From: CAWCDJ01 sp963836015
Lineage (GTDB): Bacteria; Acidobacteriota; Terriglobia; Bryobacterales; Bryobacteraceae
Direction: 5' to 3'
Length of the DNA stretch: 64,000 nt
NCBI GenBank assembly: GCA_963836015.1
Contig: CAWIIF010000015.1
Span: forward strand, 620,001 to 684,000
The notes below the pieces were generated by a model. That model saw only the letters and a program-made list of their open reading frames with translations. It was not told where the DNA came from and did not search any database. How positions within the stretch are numbered: position 1 is the stretch's first letter; each line of letters starts with the position of its first letter. The position numbers and the translations under genes are program-made. Below, piece by piece: positions 1 through 7,388 of this stretch.

Positions 1-567
1 GATCGATACCTGGGACCTCTCACCGGCGCTCAACTGGCGGAGTTGTGGCCGGACCGGAAGACGGTCACGCCCCAACAGTTCGATTTGGGGCGCGCGGCGT
101 GGGCCGCCTTCCGGTCGCCGGACCCTACCGGGATCGAAGGGCTGCTGCGGGCGGGCACGGAGGCCCTGCCATTCTTGGAAGGCGCGCTGCTCCGGCATCT
201 CGAGCAGTTCCCCTCGGTGAGGAACGGGCTGGCGCGAACCGAGCGGCAGATTCTCGAGCTGGTGGATGCCGGAGAACGCGCGTTCCCGCGCCTCTTTCGC
301 GCGGACCAGCAGGAAGAGGAGCGCATCTTCATGGGCGATTCCGTATTTCTCCTGTATCTGCGCGGCCTCTGCGATTGCCGGCAGCCGCTGCTGCGGGAGT
401 CAGGCGGCGAATACGAAGTAACGGAGACGGGACGCGAAGTATTGTCGGGACGCGCCGATCATGTGCGGCTCAACGGTATCCACCGCTGGCTCGGCGGCGT
501 CCATCTGGAAGGGTCCGAGGCGCGATGGCGCTGGGATGAGGCAGCGCGCAGTCTGCGGCCGCACTGA
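1..567 (+). CDS. C-terminal part of a DUF1835-like protein (5' partial)
   Basis: The frame is open from the first base of the window, beginning RYLGPLTGAQLAELWPDRK, so the real start lies upstream and a TTG at 43 is only internal. The visible 188 residues carry a pattern I associate with the C-terminal half of DUF1835-containing proteins: QLALGR-like QFDLGRAAWAAF, a PFLEGALLRHLEQFPSVRNGL stretch, then a short winged-helix-like tail (VTETGREVLSG, RWLGGVHL). The role of the family is unclear. The protein is soluble, with no signal or membrane segment in the visible part. Family assignment is from recall of the motif order and is moderate. Confidence 0.6.
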   Translation, partial: DRYLGPLTGAQLAELWPDRKTVTPQQFDLGRAAWAAFRSPDPTGIEGLLRAGTEALPFLEGALLRHLEQFPSVRNGLARTERQILELVDAGERAFPRLFRADQQEEERIFMGDSVFLLYLRGLCDCRQPLLRESGGEYEVTETGREVLSGRADHVRLNGIHRWLGGVHLEGSEARWRWDEAARSLRPH

Positions 568-573
568 GACTTC

Positions 574-589
574 GCTCTTTTCTTAGAGC
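574..589 (+). terminator. weak terminator-like hairpin after the DUF1835-like gene
   Basis: GCTCT and AGAGC (574-578, 585-589) can pair around a 6-nt loop, followed by TTCTATTT. It lies 7 nt after the stop of the upstream gene. The stem is only 5 bp, so this is tentative. Confidence 0.3.
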
Positions 590-594
590 TTCTA

Positions 595-635
595 TTTACG
601 CCCCGGCCGGTCATGCCCTCAATCTCTACTAGGAT
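595..635 (+). repeat. degenerate copy of the rrf2-cysK promoter region
   Basis: This 41-nt stretch matches 2134-2175 upstream of the Rrf2 gene almost base for base: TTTACGCCCCG, CCGGTCATGCCCT and CAATCTCTACTAGGAT are shared. It has one substitution and lacks one A, which removes the TACAAT -10 box of the other copy. No convincing gene starts downstream of it. It looks like a relic of a duplicated regulatory region. Confidence 0.6.
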
Positions 636-834
636 CCGGGGCTGGGCCGGGATTTTTAGAAGGTGGCGTGAGTTGCCCCAAGAACAGAGGGAGACACCGG
701 GACATGGCCACTTCCGCGGCTCGCGCGTGATACGAGCATGTAGCGCATGAGCAGTTTCCGATAACGCCTTCAATGCCACGTGCGCGCCCACCCGTTCGAC
801 GTTTCAAGCGTGTGGTGCGCCATTGGAGCCAACA

Positions 835-1116
835 CTATAGACAGGCATTCTTGTCATGGCGGCACGCGTACTCGAGTAATGTGAAAACAATCGGCCAGAA
901 GAGCACTATCGGTAGTCCAATCAGAAGCCAAAGGCCTCGCCACCTATGCCGAAGGAGCGCGAATGTCAGCAAGACTAACCAGACGACGCCGAGTGAATAG
1001 CTCAGACGAATGTTCCAATTGGCATCGACGCTCCTGGTCAGCGATGGCAGCACCGGACTCGCAACGGCAACGGCCATTGCCTCTGCGAAGATCAACCAGA
1101 ATGCACGATCTCTCAT
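835..1116 (-). CDS. small membrane protein, unknown
   Basis: This 93-residue protein starts at the ATG (MRDRAFWLIF); a GTG eight codons upstream (1140) is the alternative. Three hydrophobic stretches are visible: residues about 5-25, 38-58 and 62-85. The last is WLLIGLPIVLFWPIVFTLL, followed by a charged tail ending KNACL. I do not recognise the family. The surrounding 700-1300 stretch is less GC-rich and has a more mixed third-position usage than its neighbours, which could mean recent acquisition or a decaying region. The hydrophobic pattern makes a chance reading frame unlikely but does not exclude it. Confidence 0.5.
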   Translation of the reverse strand: MRDRAFWLIFAEAMAVAVASPVLPSLTRSVDANWNIRLSYSLGVVWLVLLTFALLRHRWRGLWLLIGLPIVLFWPIVFTLLEYACRHDKNACL

Positions 1117-1422
1117 GAACGGTGGCGTTGCCGTGCGCACAACGACACGCTACCACTCTGCGCGCTCCGCTGGGTAACGGATATTGTGGTCGCAATCGGG
1201 GGATAATCGGAACTGCCATCCAAGGCAGTTGACGAAAAGGCCCGATGCTCCGAAGTGGCCTTAATGCGATTGCGCTCACGAGGCCGGTCAGCGTTTCGTC
1301 ATCTCCGGTATAGATGGAATTAACCGGCCCAATCAACGATTTCGCGGGTGCAGGTACCCATTTTGCGGTCCGTTGGGAGGATGCCGGCAAAGCTGGCGGG
1401 TGGGTCACGTCCGGATTGGCCG
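1117..1422. other. stretch with no gene recognised
   Basis: I see no reading frame with convincing protein features here on either strand. It separates the 3' end of a minus-strand exported protein from the small membrane protein gene and could hold their promoter or decayed sequence. Confidence 0.4.
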
Positions 1423-2073
1423 CTACTTCCTGGTGGACGCCGGGCGGGGCGGCGGCAGGACCTCCAGGGTCACGTCCGAAAATATGGCAGTGGTTTCCGC
1501 GGCGTCATCGTGCGCGCAAACTGCAAGGCCCGCATACATGGGGCTGAAGGGCGCCACTTCCGTGTTGCCCATCTCCGCCAGCGCGCCGCCTTCCTTGCCG
1601 GCATAAAGCGTAACCACGTTGCCCCGCCGTTCGAGGCGCAGACGCGTGGGACCGTCCACGGGAAAGTGAATCGTGCGCGTAACGTCGTCCGCCTTCTCGC
1701 GCCACTGCAAGGCGGTGAGACCAGAACCATGCACGACCGCGTCCGTGTAGACGGAACCGGGTTCAAGGTCCTTGCGGATGATGAGGCCGGCTTTCCGATG
1801 CGGCACGCCGCCGGTGATGATCTTCAGGCTGGCCGTGATGACGACATCACCGGTTACCTTCCGCCATACAAAGAAGAAATCATCGCGCGAGCCCCACATG
1901 TTATTCCCGCCGCCCGTCACGCGGTACTCGTTCCGTGCCGAGTCGTAGACGGCGCTGCCCTTGTGTGAGGGCGTGCCCACGTCGGAAGCCCCCTCGAAAA
2001 TCCCCAGGCTTCCGGTGGTCTGCGCAGCCGCTGTCCCGGCCAGAGCAAGCATCGCAAGGACGATTTCCTTCAT
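1423..2073 (-). CDS. exported beta-sandwich protein (DUF1349-like)
   Basis: This 216-residue protein begins MKEIVLAMLALAGTAAAQ, a clear signal peptide cleaved after AAA or AAAQ. An upstream GTG (2106) would only add residues ahead of the signal. The mature part reads SAVYDSARNEYRVTGGGNNMWG, FFFVWRKVTGDVVITA, AGLIIRKDL, then RLRLERRGNVVTLYAG. This pattern resembles DUF1349/concanavalin-like beta-sandwich domains found next to TolB-type propellers in Acidobacteria. Such domains may bind carbohydrate; no catalytic residues can be named. It is divergent from the Rrf2 gene and shares a 128-bp intergenic region with it. Confidence 0.6.
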   Translation of the reverse strand: MKEIVLAMLALAGTAAAQTTGSLGIFEGASDVGTPSHKGSAVYDSARNEYRVTGGGNNMWGSRDDFFFVWRKVTGDVVITASLKIITGGVPHRKAGLIIRKDLEPGSVYTDAVVHGSGLTALQWREKADDVTRTIHFPVDGPTRLRLERRGNVVTLYAGKEGGALAEMGNTEVAPFSPMYAGLAVCAHDDAAETTAIFSDVTLEVLPPPRPASTRK

Positions 2074-2133
2074 AGAGACCCATCGTAGCAACGCAACCCG
2101 TACCAAGCGACAGCGATTTTCTTCTCCCGCCTG

Positions 2134-2179
2134 TTTACGCCCCGCCCGGTCATGCCCTACAATCTCTACTAGGATATAG
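2134..2179 (+). promoter_or_regulatory. rrf2-cysK promoter with candidate operator
   Basis: A -35-like TTTACG (2134-2139) is separated by 18 bp from a good -10 TACAAT (2158-2163). Immediately downstream, TCTA (2165-2168) and ATAG (2176-2179) flank 7 bp, a partial inverted repeat where an autoregulating Rrf2 protein could bind. The same TCTA-N7-ATAG arrangement occurs upstream of the sulfite/nitrite reductase gene at 21925-21939. The promoter call rests on box similarity and correct placement; the operator is inference. Confidence 0.5.
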
Positions 2180-2201
2180 GTGATTACACCGTCCAGCCCC
2201 G

Positions 2202-2627
2202 ATGAACACTTCTGTAAAAGGTGAATACGCGCTCCAGGCGATCTTCGACCTCGCCTCGCAGCGCCCCGGCGAGCCTGTCAAAATCGCCGATATCGCGCGC
2301 CGTCAGAGGATTCCCCAGAAGTTTTTGGAACTAATCCTGGCCGGCCTCAAACAGAGCGGCTTTGTCGAGTCGCGGCGCGGCGCGGAGGGCGGATACCTGC
2401 TCTCCCGCACTGCCGATTCCCTGACCGTCGGCGAGGTTCTTCGGTCCGTCGAAGGCCCCCATCAAGGCAAGGGCCGCCAGCGAAAGAAGCTCGAAACGCC
2501 CTTCACGGACATGTGGCAGCAGGTGGACCACGCGGTCTCCGAAGTCATCGACAAAACTACCTTTGCCGACCTTCTTCGCAACTGGTCCGAAAAGCAGAGC
2601 AAGTTCGTCCTGAACTGGGAGATTTGA
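2202..2627 (+). CDS. Rrf2 family transcriptional regulator
   Basis: This 141-residue protein has the Rrf2 winged-helix layout: an N-terminal helix (KGEYALQAIFDLASQ), a recognition region (IADIARRQRIPQKFLELIL), and the wing SRRGAEGGYLLSR. It contains no cysteine at all, so it cannot bind an Fe-S cluster as IscR or NsrR do; it is closer in type to CymR, which senses cysteine metabolism through cysteine synthase. The next gene is cysteine synthase, one nucleotide away. Control of cysteine biosynthesis with CysK as partner or target is therefore a reasonable inference. The ATG start follows the promoter at 2134-2163. Confidence 0.88.
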   Translation: MNTSVKGEYALQAIFDLASQRPGEPVKIADIARRQRIPQKFLELILAGLKQSGFVESRRGAEGGYLLSRTADSLTVGEVLRSVEGPHQGKGRQRKKLETPFTDMWQQVDHAVSEVIDKTTFADLLRNWSEKQSKFVLNWEI

Positions 2628-2628
2628 T

Positions 2629-3597
2629 GTGAGAGTCTACGAAGATAACTCTTTCAGCATCGGCCGCACCCCGCTGGTGCGGTTGAACCGCGTTACCGAG
2701 GGTTCCGCGGCCACTGTTCTGGCCAAGATCGAGGGACGCAATCCGGCCTACTCGGTGAAGTGCCGCATCGGCGCATCCATGGTGTGGGATGCCGAAAAAC
2801 GCGGCGTGCTCAAGCCGGGCAAGGAGTTGATCGAGCCTACCAGCGGCAACACCGGAATCGCGCTGGCGTTCGTCGCCGCCGCCCGCGGGTACCGCGTCAC
2901 CCTCACCATGCCCGAGACCATGTCGATCGAAAGGCGCAAAGTGCTGAAAGCTCTCGGCGCCAACGTGGTGCTCACCGAGGGCTCCGCCGGCATGGCGGGT
3001 TCCATCTCGAAAGCCGAAGAGATCGTAGCCTCCGATCCTGACCGCTACGTCCTGCTCCAGCAGTTCAAGAACCCCGCCAACCCGGAGATTCATTTCCGTA
3101 CCACCGGCCCCGAGATCTGGGACGATACCGACGGATCGGTCGACGTGCTCGTGTCCGGCATCGGCACCGGCGGCACCATCAGCGGTGTTTCCCGGTACAT
3201 CAAGAAGACCAAGAGCAAGAAGCTTCTTTCCGTGGGGATCGAGCCGGTTTCGAGTCCTGTGATCACCCAGCGGCTCGCGGGCCAGCCCCTTCGTCCCGGA
3301 CCGCACAAGGTTCAAGGGATAGGAGCGGGCTTTATTCCAGATACTCTGGACCTTTCTATGGTGGACCGGGTTGAGTTAGTCACCAACGAGGAATCCATCG
3401 AGATGGCGCGCCGTCTGGCAAAGGAAGAGGGGATTCTCGCCGGTATCTCCTGCGGCGCTGCCGCGGCCGTCGCTGTCCGATTGGCTCAGCAGCCCGAATT
3501 CGCGGGTAAAACCCTGGTGGTTATTCTTCCTGACGCCGCGGAGCGGTACCTTAGTACCGTTCTCTTCGAAGGTCTGTTTGAGGAATCACCAAAATAA
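2629..3597 (+). CDS. cysK: cysteine synthase A (O-acetylserine sulfhydrylase)
   Basis: The PLP enzyme makes L-cysteine from O-acetylserine and sulfide in the cytoplasm. The 322-residue length is typical. The PLP lysine is K44 in SVKCRIG; the substrate loop is PTSGNTG; the phosphate-binding loop is GTGGT; and the C-terminal region has GISCGAA and ILPDAAERYLST. SVKCRIG with cysteine after the lysine, and stretches such as MIWDAEKRGVL-like MVWDAEKRGVL, resemble enterobacterial CysK more than the usual SVKDRIG form. The start is GTG, one nucleotide after the Rrf2 stop; the overlapping ATG at 2627 runs straight into TGA. The pair forms an operon. Confidence 0.95.
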   Translation: MRVYEDNSFSIGRTPLVRLNRVTEGSAATVLAKIEGRNPAYSVKCRIGASMVWDAEKRGVLKPGKELIEPTSGNTGIALAFVAAARGYRVTLTMPETMSIERRKVLKALGANVVLTEGSAGMAGSISKAEEIVASDPDRYVLLQQFKNPANPEIHFRTTGPEIWDDTDGSVDVLVSGIGTGGTISGVSRYIKKTKSKKLLSVGIEPVSSPVITQRLAGQPLRPGPHKVQGIGAGFIPDTLDLSMVDRVELVTNEESIEMARRLAKEEGILAGISCGAAAAVAVRLAQQPEFAGKTLVVILPDAAERYLSTVLFEGLFEESPK

Positions 3598-3640
3598 AAA
3601 GCGGGCGCGGTTTGGGTGATAGGGGTGAGTGCGCCCGCTG
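3590..3640. terminator. hairpin after cysK
   Basis: GCGGGCGC (3601-3608) and GCGCCCGC (3631-3638) form a perfect 8-bp stem with a 22-nt loop. On the plus strand there is no T run after it. Read on the minus strand the stem is followed by TTTTTATTTT, an intrinsic-terminator layout in the direction opposite to cysK. Confidence 0.45.
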
Positions 3641-3779
3641 TCGTAACGGGGATTTAATTATAAGACGTGGGTTCCCGACTGCGACGTTACATTGAAGACC
3701 CCTTTTTTGAATAGTCTATGTAGTCACTCCGTGGTAGCCCTTTGGGGCTATCTCAAGTCGGGCTACAATTGGGCAGGCC

Positions 3780-4595
3780 ATGAAGTCGCTCTCTTTCCTT
3801 CCGGTGTCGCTGTTCTTGACGGCGTTTCCGGCTCATGCTCAGGAGCCACCCGCGCCTCCCGCCGTAACGCCGGTTCTGGAATACTCTGGCAAACCCGTCA
3901 CCGTCCCGTTCGCCTGTACCGACGACGACATTCAATGGGCGGGTCTCACCTGCTCGGCTGACGACCCCTGTCCGGTTTACCTGGAGTTGAGTTCGGTCGA
4001 GACCGCCGGCGACAGTATCTTCGCGGCAGGCGACCTGCACTCTCCGGCGGTTACCTTGTATTCTGCGCTGCTGGCCAGCGACGATGCCGGCCGCACCTGG
4101 CGCGAAGCCGCTGCGCCAATCCGCGGAGCCGTTCTCGACCGCATCCAGTTCCTCGACCGCGAGACCGGCTGGGTGAGCGGCCATTCGGTATTTCCATTGC
4201 CGCAGGACCCTTTCCTTCTTCGGACTACCGACGGAGGGAAGACCTGGCGCTCGCAGGCCATTTTTTCGGAAAGCGCCGAGAACCGGCTCGGAGTCATCCA
4301 GCAGTTTTTCTTCACCGCCCGGGACAGCGGCAGCCTCGTGATCGACCGCGGCCAGGGAAGCGACGACGACCGCTGGGAAATCTACGAATCGCCCGATGCC
4401 GGCGCCAGCTGGAGCATGAAGGAGTCCAACGCCAAGCCCTTGCGGCTCAAGCAGACCTTTGCTCCGAACCCCGACTGGCGTGTGCGCGCCGACGCTCCTA
4501 CCAGGTCCTTTCACGTCGAACATCGCGAGGGCGCCCGCTGGGCCACTGTCGCCGCGTTCGCCGTCAGCGCCGGCTCCTGCAAACCCCAGCCATAG
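3780..4595 (+). CDS. exported protein with BNR/Asp-box-like motifs
   Basis: This 271-residue protein opens with a signal peptide (MKSLSFLPVSLFLTAFPAHAQ, cleavage after AHA). Two Asp-box-like motifs are visible, SDDAGRTW near residue 100 and TTDGGKTW near 150, with a third weaker one, SPDAGASW. These occur in sialidase and Ycf48/HCF136-type propellers. Four cysteines lie in the mature N-terminal region and could form disulfides. Only about half a propeller is present. A TACAAT box (3764-3769) sits 10 nt before the ATG, so the transcript would be nearly leaderless. No function can be assigned. Confidence 0.72.
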   Translation: MKSLSFLPVSLFLTAFPAHAQEPPAPPAVTPVLEYSGKPVTVPFACTDDDIQWAGLTCSADDPCPVYLELSSVETAGDSIFAAGDLHSPAVTLYSALLASDDAGRTWREAAAPIRGAVLDRIQFLDRETGWVSGHSVFPLPQDPFLLRTTDGGKTWRSQAIFSESAENRLGVIQQFFFTARDSGSLVIDRGQGSDDDRWEIYESPDAGASWSMKESNAKPLRLKQTFAPNPDWRVRADAPTRSFHVEHREGARWATVAAFAVSAGSCKPQP

Positions 4596-4653
4596 AGCGG
4601 CTTATCGACGGCCCTCCGATTGCTAATTAGCCAGGTAGAGGTGAGTGGAAGCC

Positions 4654-4740
4654 ATGCTGGTAGCATCGGGTCTTGCGATTTTGGTGGTGTTTTGCTTGCT
4701 GTTGTCGATGATTCAGACGCCCCCGGCTGTGGGCCGGTAA
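4654..4740 (+). CDS. possible 28-residue membrane peptide
   Basis: ATG at 4654 opens a 28-codon frame encoding MLVASGLAILVVFCLLLSMI followed by QTPPAVGR. A Shine-Dalgarno-like AGGTGAG lies about 9 nt upstream. The first 20 residues form one transmembrane helix and the tail is short and basic. It fills part of an otherwise empty 332-bp gap before rpmH. Its size makes it unprovable from sequence alone. Confidence 0.35.
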   Translation: MLVASGLAILVVFCLLLSMIQTPPAVGR

Positions 4741-4881
4741 CCCCACGCGCGGGTCAAACCGACACAGAAGGTCTACCGCTGCCCTCGCAGGTTGCCGCAG
4801 CCTTCGGGCCGGATTTGGTACAATGAATTCGTAAGCGGTGGCCTACGCGGTCGGCGCGCCGGAATCCTGGTGTGTCTCGAT

Positions 4882-4911
4882 TTGCCTCCAATTTCCTTAT
4901 TGATCTATACT
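4882..4911 (+). promoter_or_regulatory. rpmH promoter
   Basis: TTGCCT (4882-4887) and TATACT (4906-4911) are separated by 18 bp and lie 16 bp before the L34 start codon. This is the best sigma-70-type promoter in the gap and would drive the rpmH-rnpA-yidD-yidC-jag-mnmE run. Confidence 0.55.
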
Positions 4912-4927
4912 AAAGGCTTGGACAACA

Positions 4928-5077
4928 ATGCCGAAACGCACCTTTCAACCGAATAATCGTCATCGCGCGAAGACCCATGGCTTCCGCTCCCGTATGGAGA
5001 CCAAGAACGGGCGAGCCGTGCTGTCCCGGCGCCGGGCTCGCGGGCGCCACAAGCTCACGGTCAGCTCCGAGAGGTAG
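4928..5077 (+). CDS. rpmH: 50S ribosomal protein L34
   Basis: This 49-residue, very basic protein has the L34 signature: MPKRTFQPN, then HGFRSRM, TKNGRAVLSRRRARGRHKL. It is a component of the large ribosomal subunit. It heads the conserved cluster with RNase P protein and the YidC insertase. Its TAG stop is in the same reading frame as the following rnpA, with only two sense codons between the stop and the likely rnpA start. The sequence GAGAGGTAG at its end can serve as the ribosome-binding site for rnpA. Confidence 0.96.
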   Translation: MPKRTFQPNNRHRAKTHGFRSRMETKNGRAVLSRRRARGRHKLTVSSER

Positions 5078-5083
5078 TCTTCC

Positions 5084-5428
5084 ATAGCTGGTTTTCCAAA
5101 AAGTGTTCGTCTGCTGCGATCCAAAGACTTTCGAAGAATTTATGACGAGGGAACCAAGTTTGCGGGTCCCCTTTTCGCGGCTTTCCTGGTCCGAGAATCG
5201 CAGCCGGATGGTCCGAAGGTCGGCTTCACCGTCCCGCGGGCGGTCGGCAAAGCCGTCGTGCGAAATCGTATCCGGCGGCGGATGCGCGAAGCCGTCCGTT
5301 GTTATATCGATCGGATGAACCCACGGTGGTCCATTGTCATCAATCCCCGGCGCAAGGCCTTCGACGCTCCGATGCCGGAGTTGAAACGCGAAGTGGAGCG
5401 TCTCATGGTCCGCTGCAGTGGCTCCTGA
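5084..5428 (+). CDS. rnpA: ribonuclease P protein component, non-canonical start
   Basis: The product assists RNase P RNA in 5' maturation of tRNA precursors. The frame encodes AGFPKSVRLLRSKDFRRIY near the N-terminus and the RNA-binding signature VRNRIRRRMREAVR, as in all RnpA proteins; about 114 residues is normal. No ATG, GTG or TTG occurs in frame between the rpmH stop (5075-5077) and a GTG deep in the core. The best start by homology and by spacing from GAGAGG (5070-5074) is ATA at 5084. Alternatives are CTG at 5111 or 5114, readthrough of the rpmH TAG, or a base error changing ATG to ATA. The gene identity is firm; the start is not. Confidence 0.88.
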   Translation: MAGFPKSVRLLRSKDFRRIYDEGTKFAGPLFAAFLVRESQPDGPKVGFTVPRAVGKAVVRNRIRRRMREAVRCYIDRMNPRWSIVINPRRKAFDAPMPELKREVERLMVRCSGS

Positions 5429-5622
5429 TACACGGTCTTCGGTTGTATAAAGTCTGCATCTCTCCCGTGCTTCCCTCGGCCTGCCGCTTTTACCCCACTT
5501 GTTCCGACTATATGCGTGAGGCCGTGGAGCGTTATGGCGCGGCCAGGGGTGTGTGGATGGGGCTGCGCCGCCTGGCGCGGTGTCATCCGTTTCAACCCGG
5601 AGGGTTCGACCCCGTCCGGTGA
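5413..5622 (+). CDS. yidD: membrane protein insertion efficiency factor YidD
   Basis: The conserved core is unmistakable: LRLYKVCISPVLP, CRFYPTCSDYM, RYG, RGVWMGLRRLARCHPF, PGGFDPV. YidD is a small membrane-associated protein that helps YidC-dependent insertion. By family comparison it should begin 7-9 residues before LRLYK, but that position has no ATG, GTG or TTG. CTG at 5413 (MQWLLIHGLRLYK) is the best candidate. CTG at 5425 or ATA at 5428 would overlap the rnpA TGA, and TTG at 5299 would add an unlikely 38 residues. It overlaps rnpA by 16 nt, so translation is probably coupled. Confidence 0.85.
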   Translation: MQWLLIHGLRLYKVCISPVLPSACRFYPTCSDYMREAVERYGAARGVWMGLRRLARCHPFQPGGFDPVR

Positions 5623-5651
5623 GCGTCGAGTTTTTGACGGAATTATCCTGA

Positions 5652-7385
5652 ATGGCAGAATCGGTAAACGGCGGAACGAGCGGAACTCAACCGCCAAAAG
5701 AAATGTCGATGGAAGTGCGCTTGCTGCTCGCCTTCCTGCTCATGGGGGTGGTGATGTTCCTGACCCCCTACCTGTTCAAGACGCAGCCTCCGGCTCCGGT
5801 GAAGAAAGCGGAGCAGACTACTTCGGCGCCGGCGCCTGCGGAGAAGGCTCCGGCAACCGCGCCCGCCGCCTCCACGGCGGAGGTTGCCCAGGCTCCCGCT
5901 ACGCCTCCAGTCACACCCCCGATCACGTCCGCTCCCCAACCCCCGTTTGTCATCGATACCGACCTCTACCGCGTGACTTTCAGCAATCAGGGAGCCACGG
6001 TTCGCAGTTGGCTGCTGAAGAAGTTCAAGGGGAACGACAATAAGCCGCTCGACCTGATGAACCCCGATGTGAAGGCCGGCTTTCCCTTCTCCCTCTACTT
6101 CCCCGATCAGAAGCCCACCTCGAACGTCAACTGGGCGTGGTACAAGCAGACCCCCGACCCTGACGGCCTGGGTGTCGCTTACGAGTATTCCGACGGGCAC
6201 ACCGTGGTCCGCAAGTCGTTCCGATTCGAGAAGGACAGGTATCTCTCGCACGTCACCAGCACCGTAACCATCGACGGTAAGCCCGTGGACAGCCTGCTCC
6301 AGTGGCGCGGCGGATTCGGCGACCTGACGGTGGGGAGCCCCCCGAGCAGCCAGCGAACGCTGTTCTTCGACGTGGCCAATAACAAGCTCGTCGAGAAGAA
6401 CGCAGGCGCCGCCAAGAACGGCCCCGTCGCCGCGGAAGGCAACTTTTCCTTCGCAGGCGTCGCCGATACCTACTTCGCCGGCGTCTTCCTTCCGGAAAGC
6501 GGCACAACTACGCGCGTGGTTACGTTTGCCGATTCAGAGGTCACCCCGGGTGTGGAGAAACCGGCGTTCTTCAGCGGCGTCGCGGTTTCCACCGGCCCTT
6601 CCGGCAAGTTGGAGCTGTTCGCCGGACCCAAAGACCTTAAGCTGCTCAGCCGGATCAATCCGAAACTGGTTTCTGTGGTGGATTTCGGATGGCTTTCGGT
6701 TCTCGCCAGGCCCCTTTTCATGGTGGTCAACTGGTTCAACGAGAGCTTCGTTCACAACTACGGATGGTCGATCGTCGTGGTCACCATCATCATCAACTTC
6801 ATCCTGTTCCCGCTCAAGCTGTCGAACATGAAGTCGATGCGCAAGATGCAGGCACTTAAGCCCCAGATCGACGCCATCAATGAGAAGTACAAAAATCTCA
6901 AGATGACCGATCCGAAGAAGGCCGATCAGAACCAGGAGGTGATGGGACTCTATAAGAAGTACGGCGTCAACCCCATGGGCGGCTGCGTCCCCATGCTGCT
7001 GCAGATTCCGTTCTTCTTCGCGTTTTACAAAGTCTTCACCGTCTCCGTTGAGATGCGCGGCGCCAGCTGGCTTTGGGTGAGCGACCTTTCCCAGGCCGAG
7101 CACCTGGCCATCCACATTCTGCCGGTCGTCATGATCGCCAGCCAGTTCTTCATGCAGAAGATGACGCCCCAGCCCAATCAGGATCCCAACCAGGCGCGCA
7201 TGATGATGTTCATGCCGCTCATCTTCGGCTTCATGTTCTACAATTTCCCGAGCGGCCTGGTGTTATACTACTTGACCAGCAATCTGGTAAGCATGGGGCA
7301 ACAGTTGTTTTTCAACCATACCGAAGCGGCGCAGGAAGCGGCCCGCTCGGTGGAAGTGCCCAAGAAGAAAAACGGCAGGAAATAG
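5652..7385 (+). CDS. yidC: membrane protein insertase YidC
   Basis: This 577-residue protein inserts and folds inner-membrane proteins, alone or with SecYEG. It has the Gram-negative layout: an N-terminal membrane segment (about residues 20-42), an Ala/Pro-rich linker, a large periplasmic beta-sandwich (about 85-350), then the conserved insertase region with NYGWSIVVVTIIIN, SMRKMQALKPQ, NPMGGCVPMLLQIPFFFAFY, and the last helices (FMFYNFPSGLVLYYLTSN). The tail is basic (KKKNGRK). The ATG at 5652 precedes MAESVNG; an internal ATG at codon 18 is possible. It lies 29 nt after yidD. Confidence 0.96.
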   Translation: MAESVNGGTSGTQPPKEMSMEVRLLLAFLLMGVVMFLTPYLFKTQPPAPVKKAEQTTSAPAPAEKAPATAPAASTAEVAQAPATPPVTPPITSAPQPPFVIDTDLYRVTFSNQGATVRSWLLKKFKGNDNKPLDLMNPDVKAGFPFSLYFPDQKPTSNVNWAWYKQTPDPDGLGVAYEYSDGHTVVRKSFRFEKDRYLSHVTSTVTIDGKPVDSLLQWRGGFGDLTVGSPPSSQRTLFFDVANNKLVEKNAGAAKNGPVAAEGNFSFAGVADTYFAGVFLPESGTTTRVVTFADSEVTPGVEKPAFFSGVAVSTGPSGKLELFAGPKDLKLLSRINPKLVSVVDFGWLSVLARPLFMVVNWFNESFVHNYGWSIVVVTIIINFILFPLKLSNMKSMRKMQALKPQIDAINEKYKNLKMTDPKKADQNQEVMGLYKKYGVNPMGGCVPMLLQIPFFFAFYKVFTVSVEMRGASWLWVSDLSQAEHLAIHILPVVMIASQFFMQKMTPQPNQDPNQARMMMFMPLIFGFMFYNFPSGLVLYYLTSNLVSMGQQLFFNHTEAAQEAARSVEVPKKKNGRK

Positions 7386-7388
7386 TCC

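Noticed and set aside
4740..4900. Structured RNA (SRP RNA or 6S-like) upstream of rpmH
   Set aside because: No conserved SRP, tmRNA or RNase P motif could be found.
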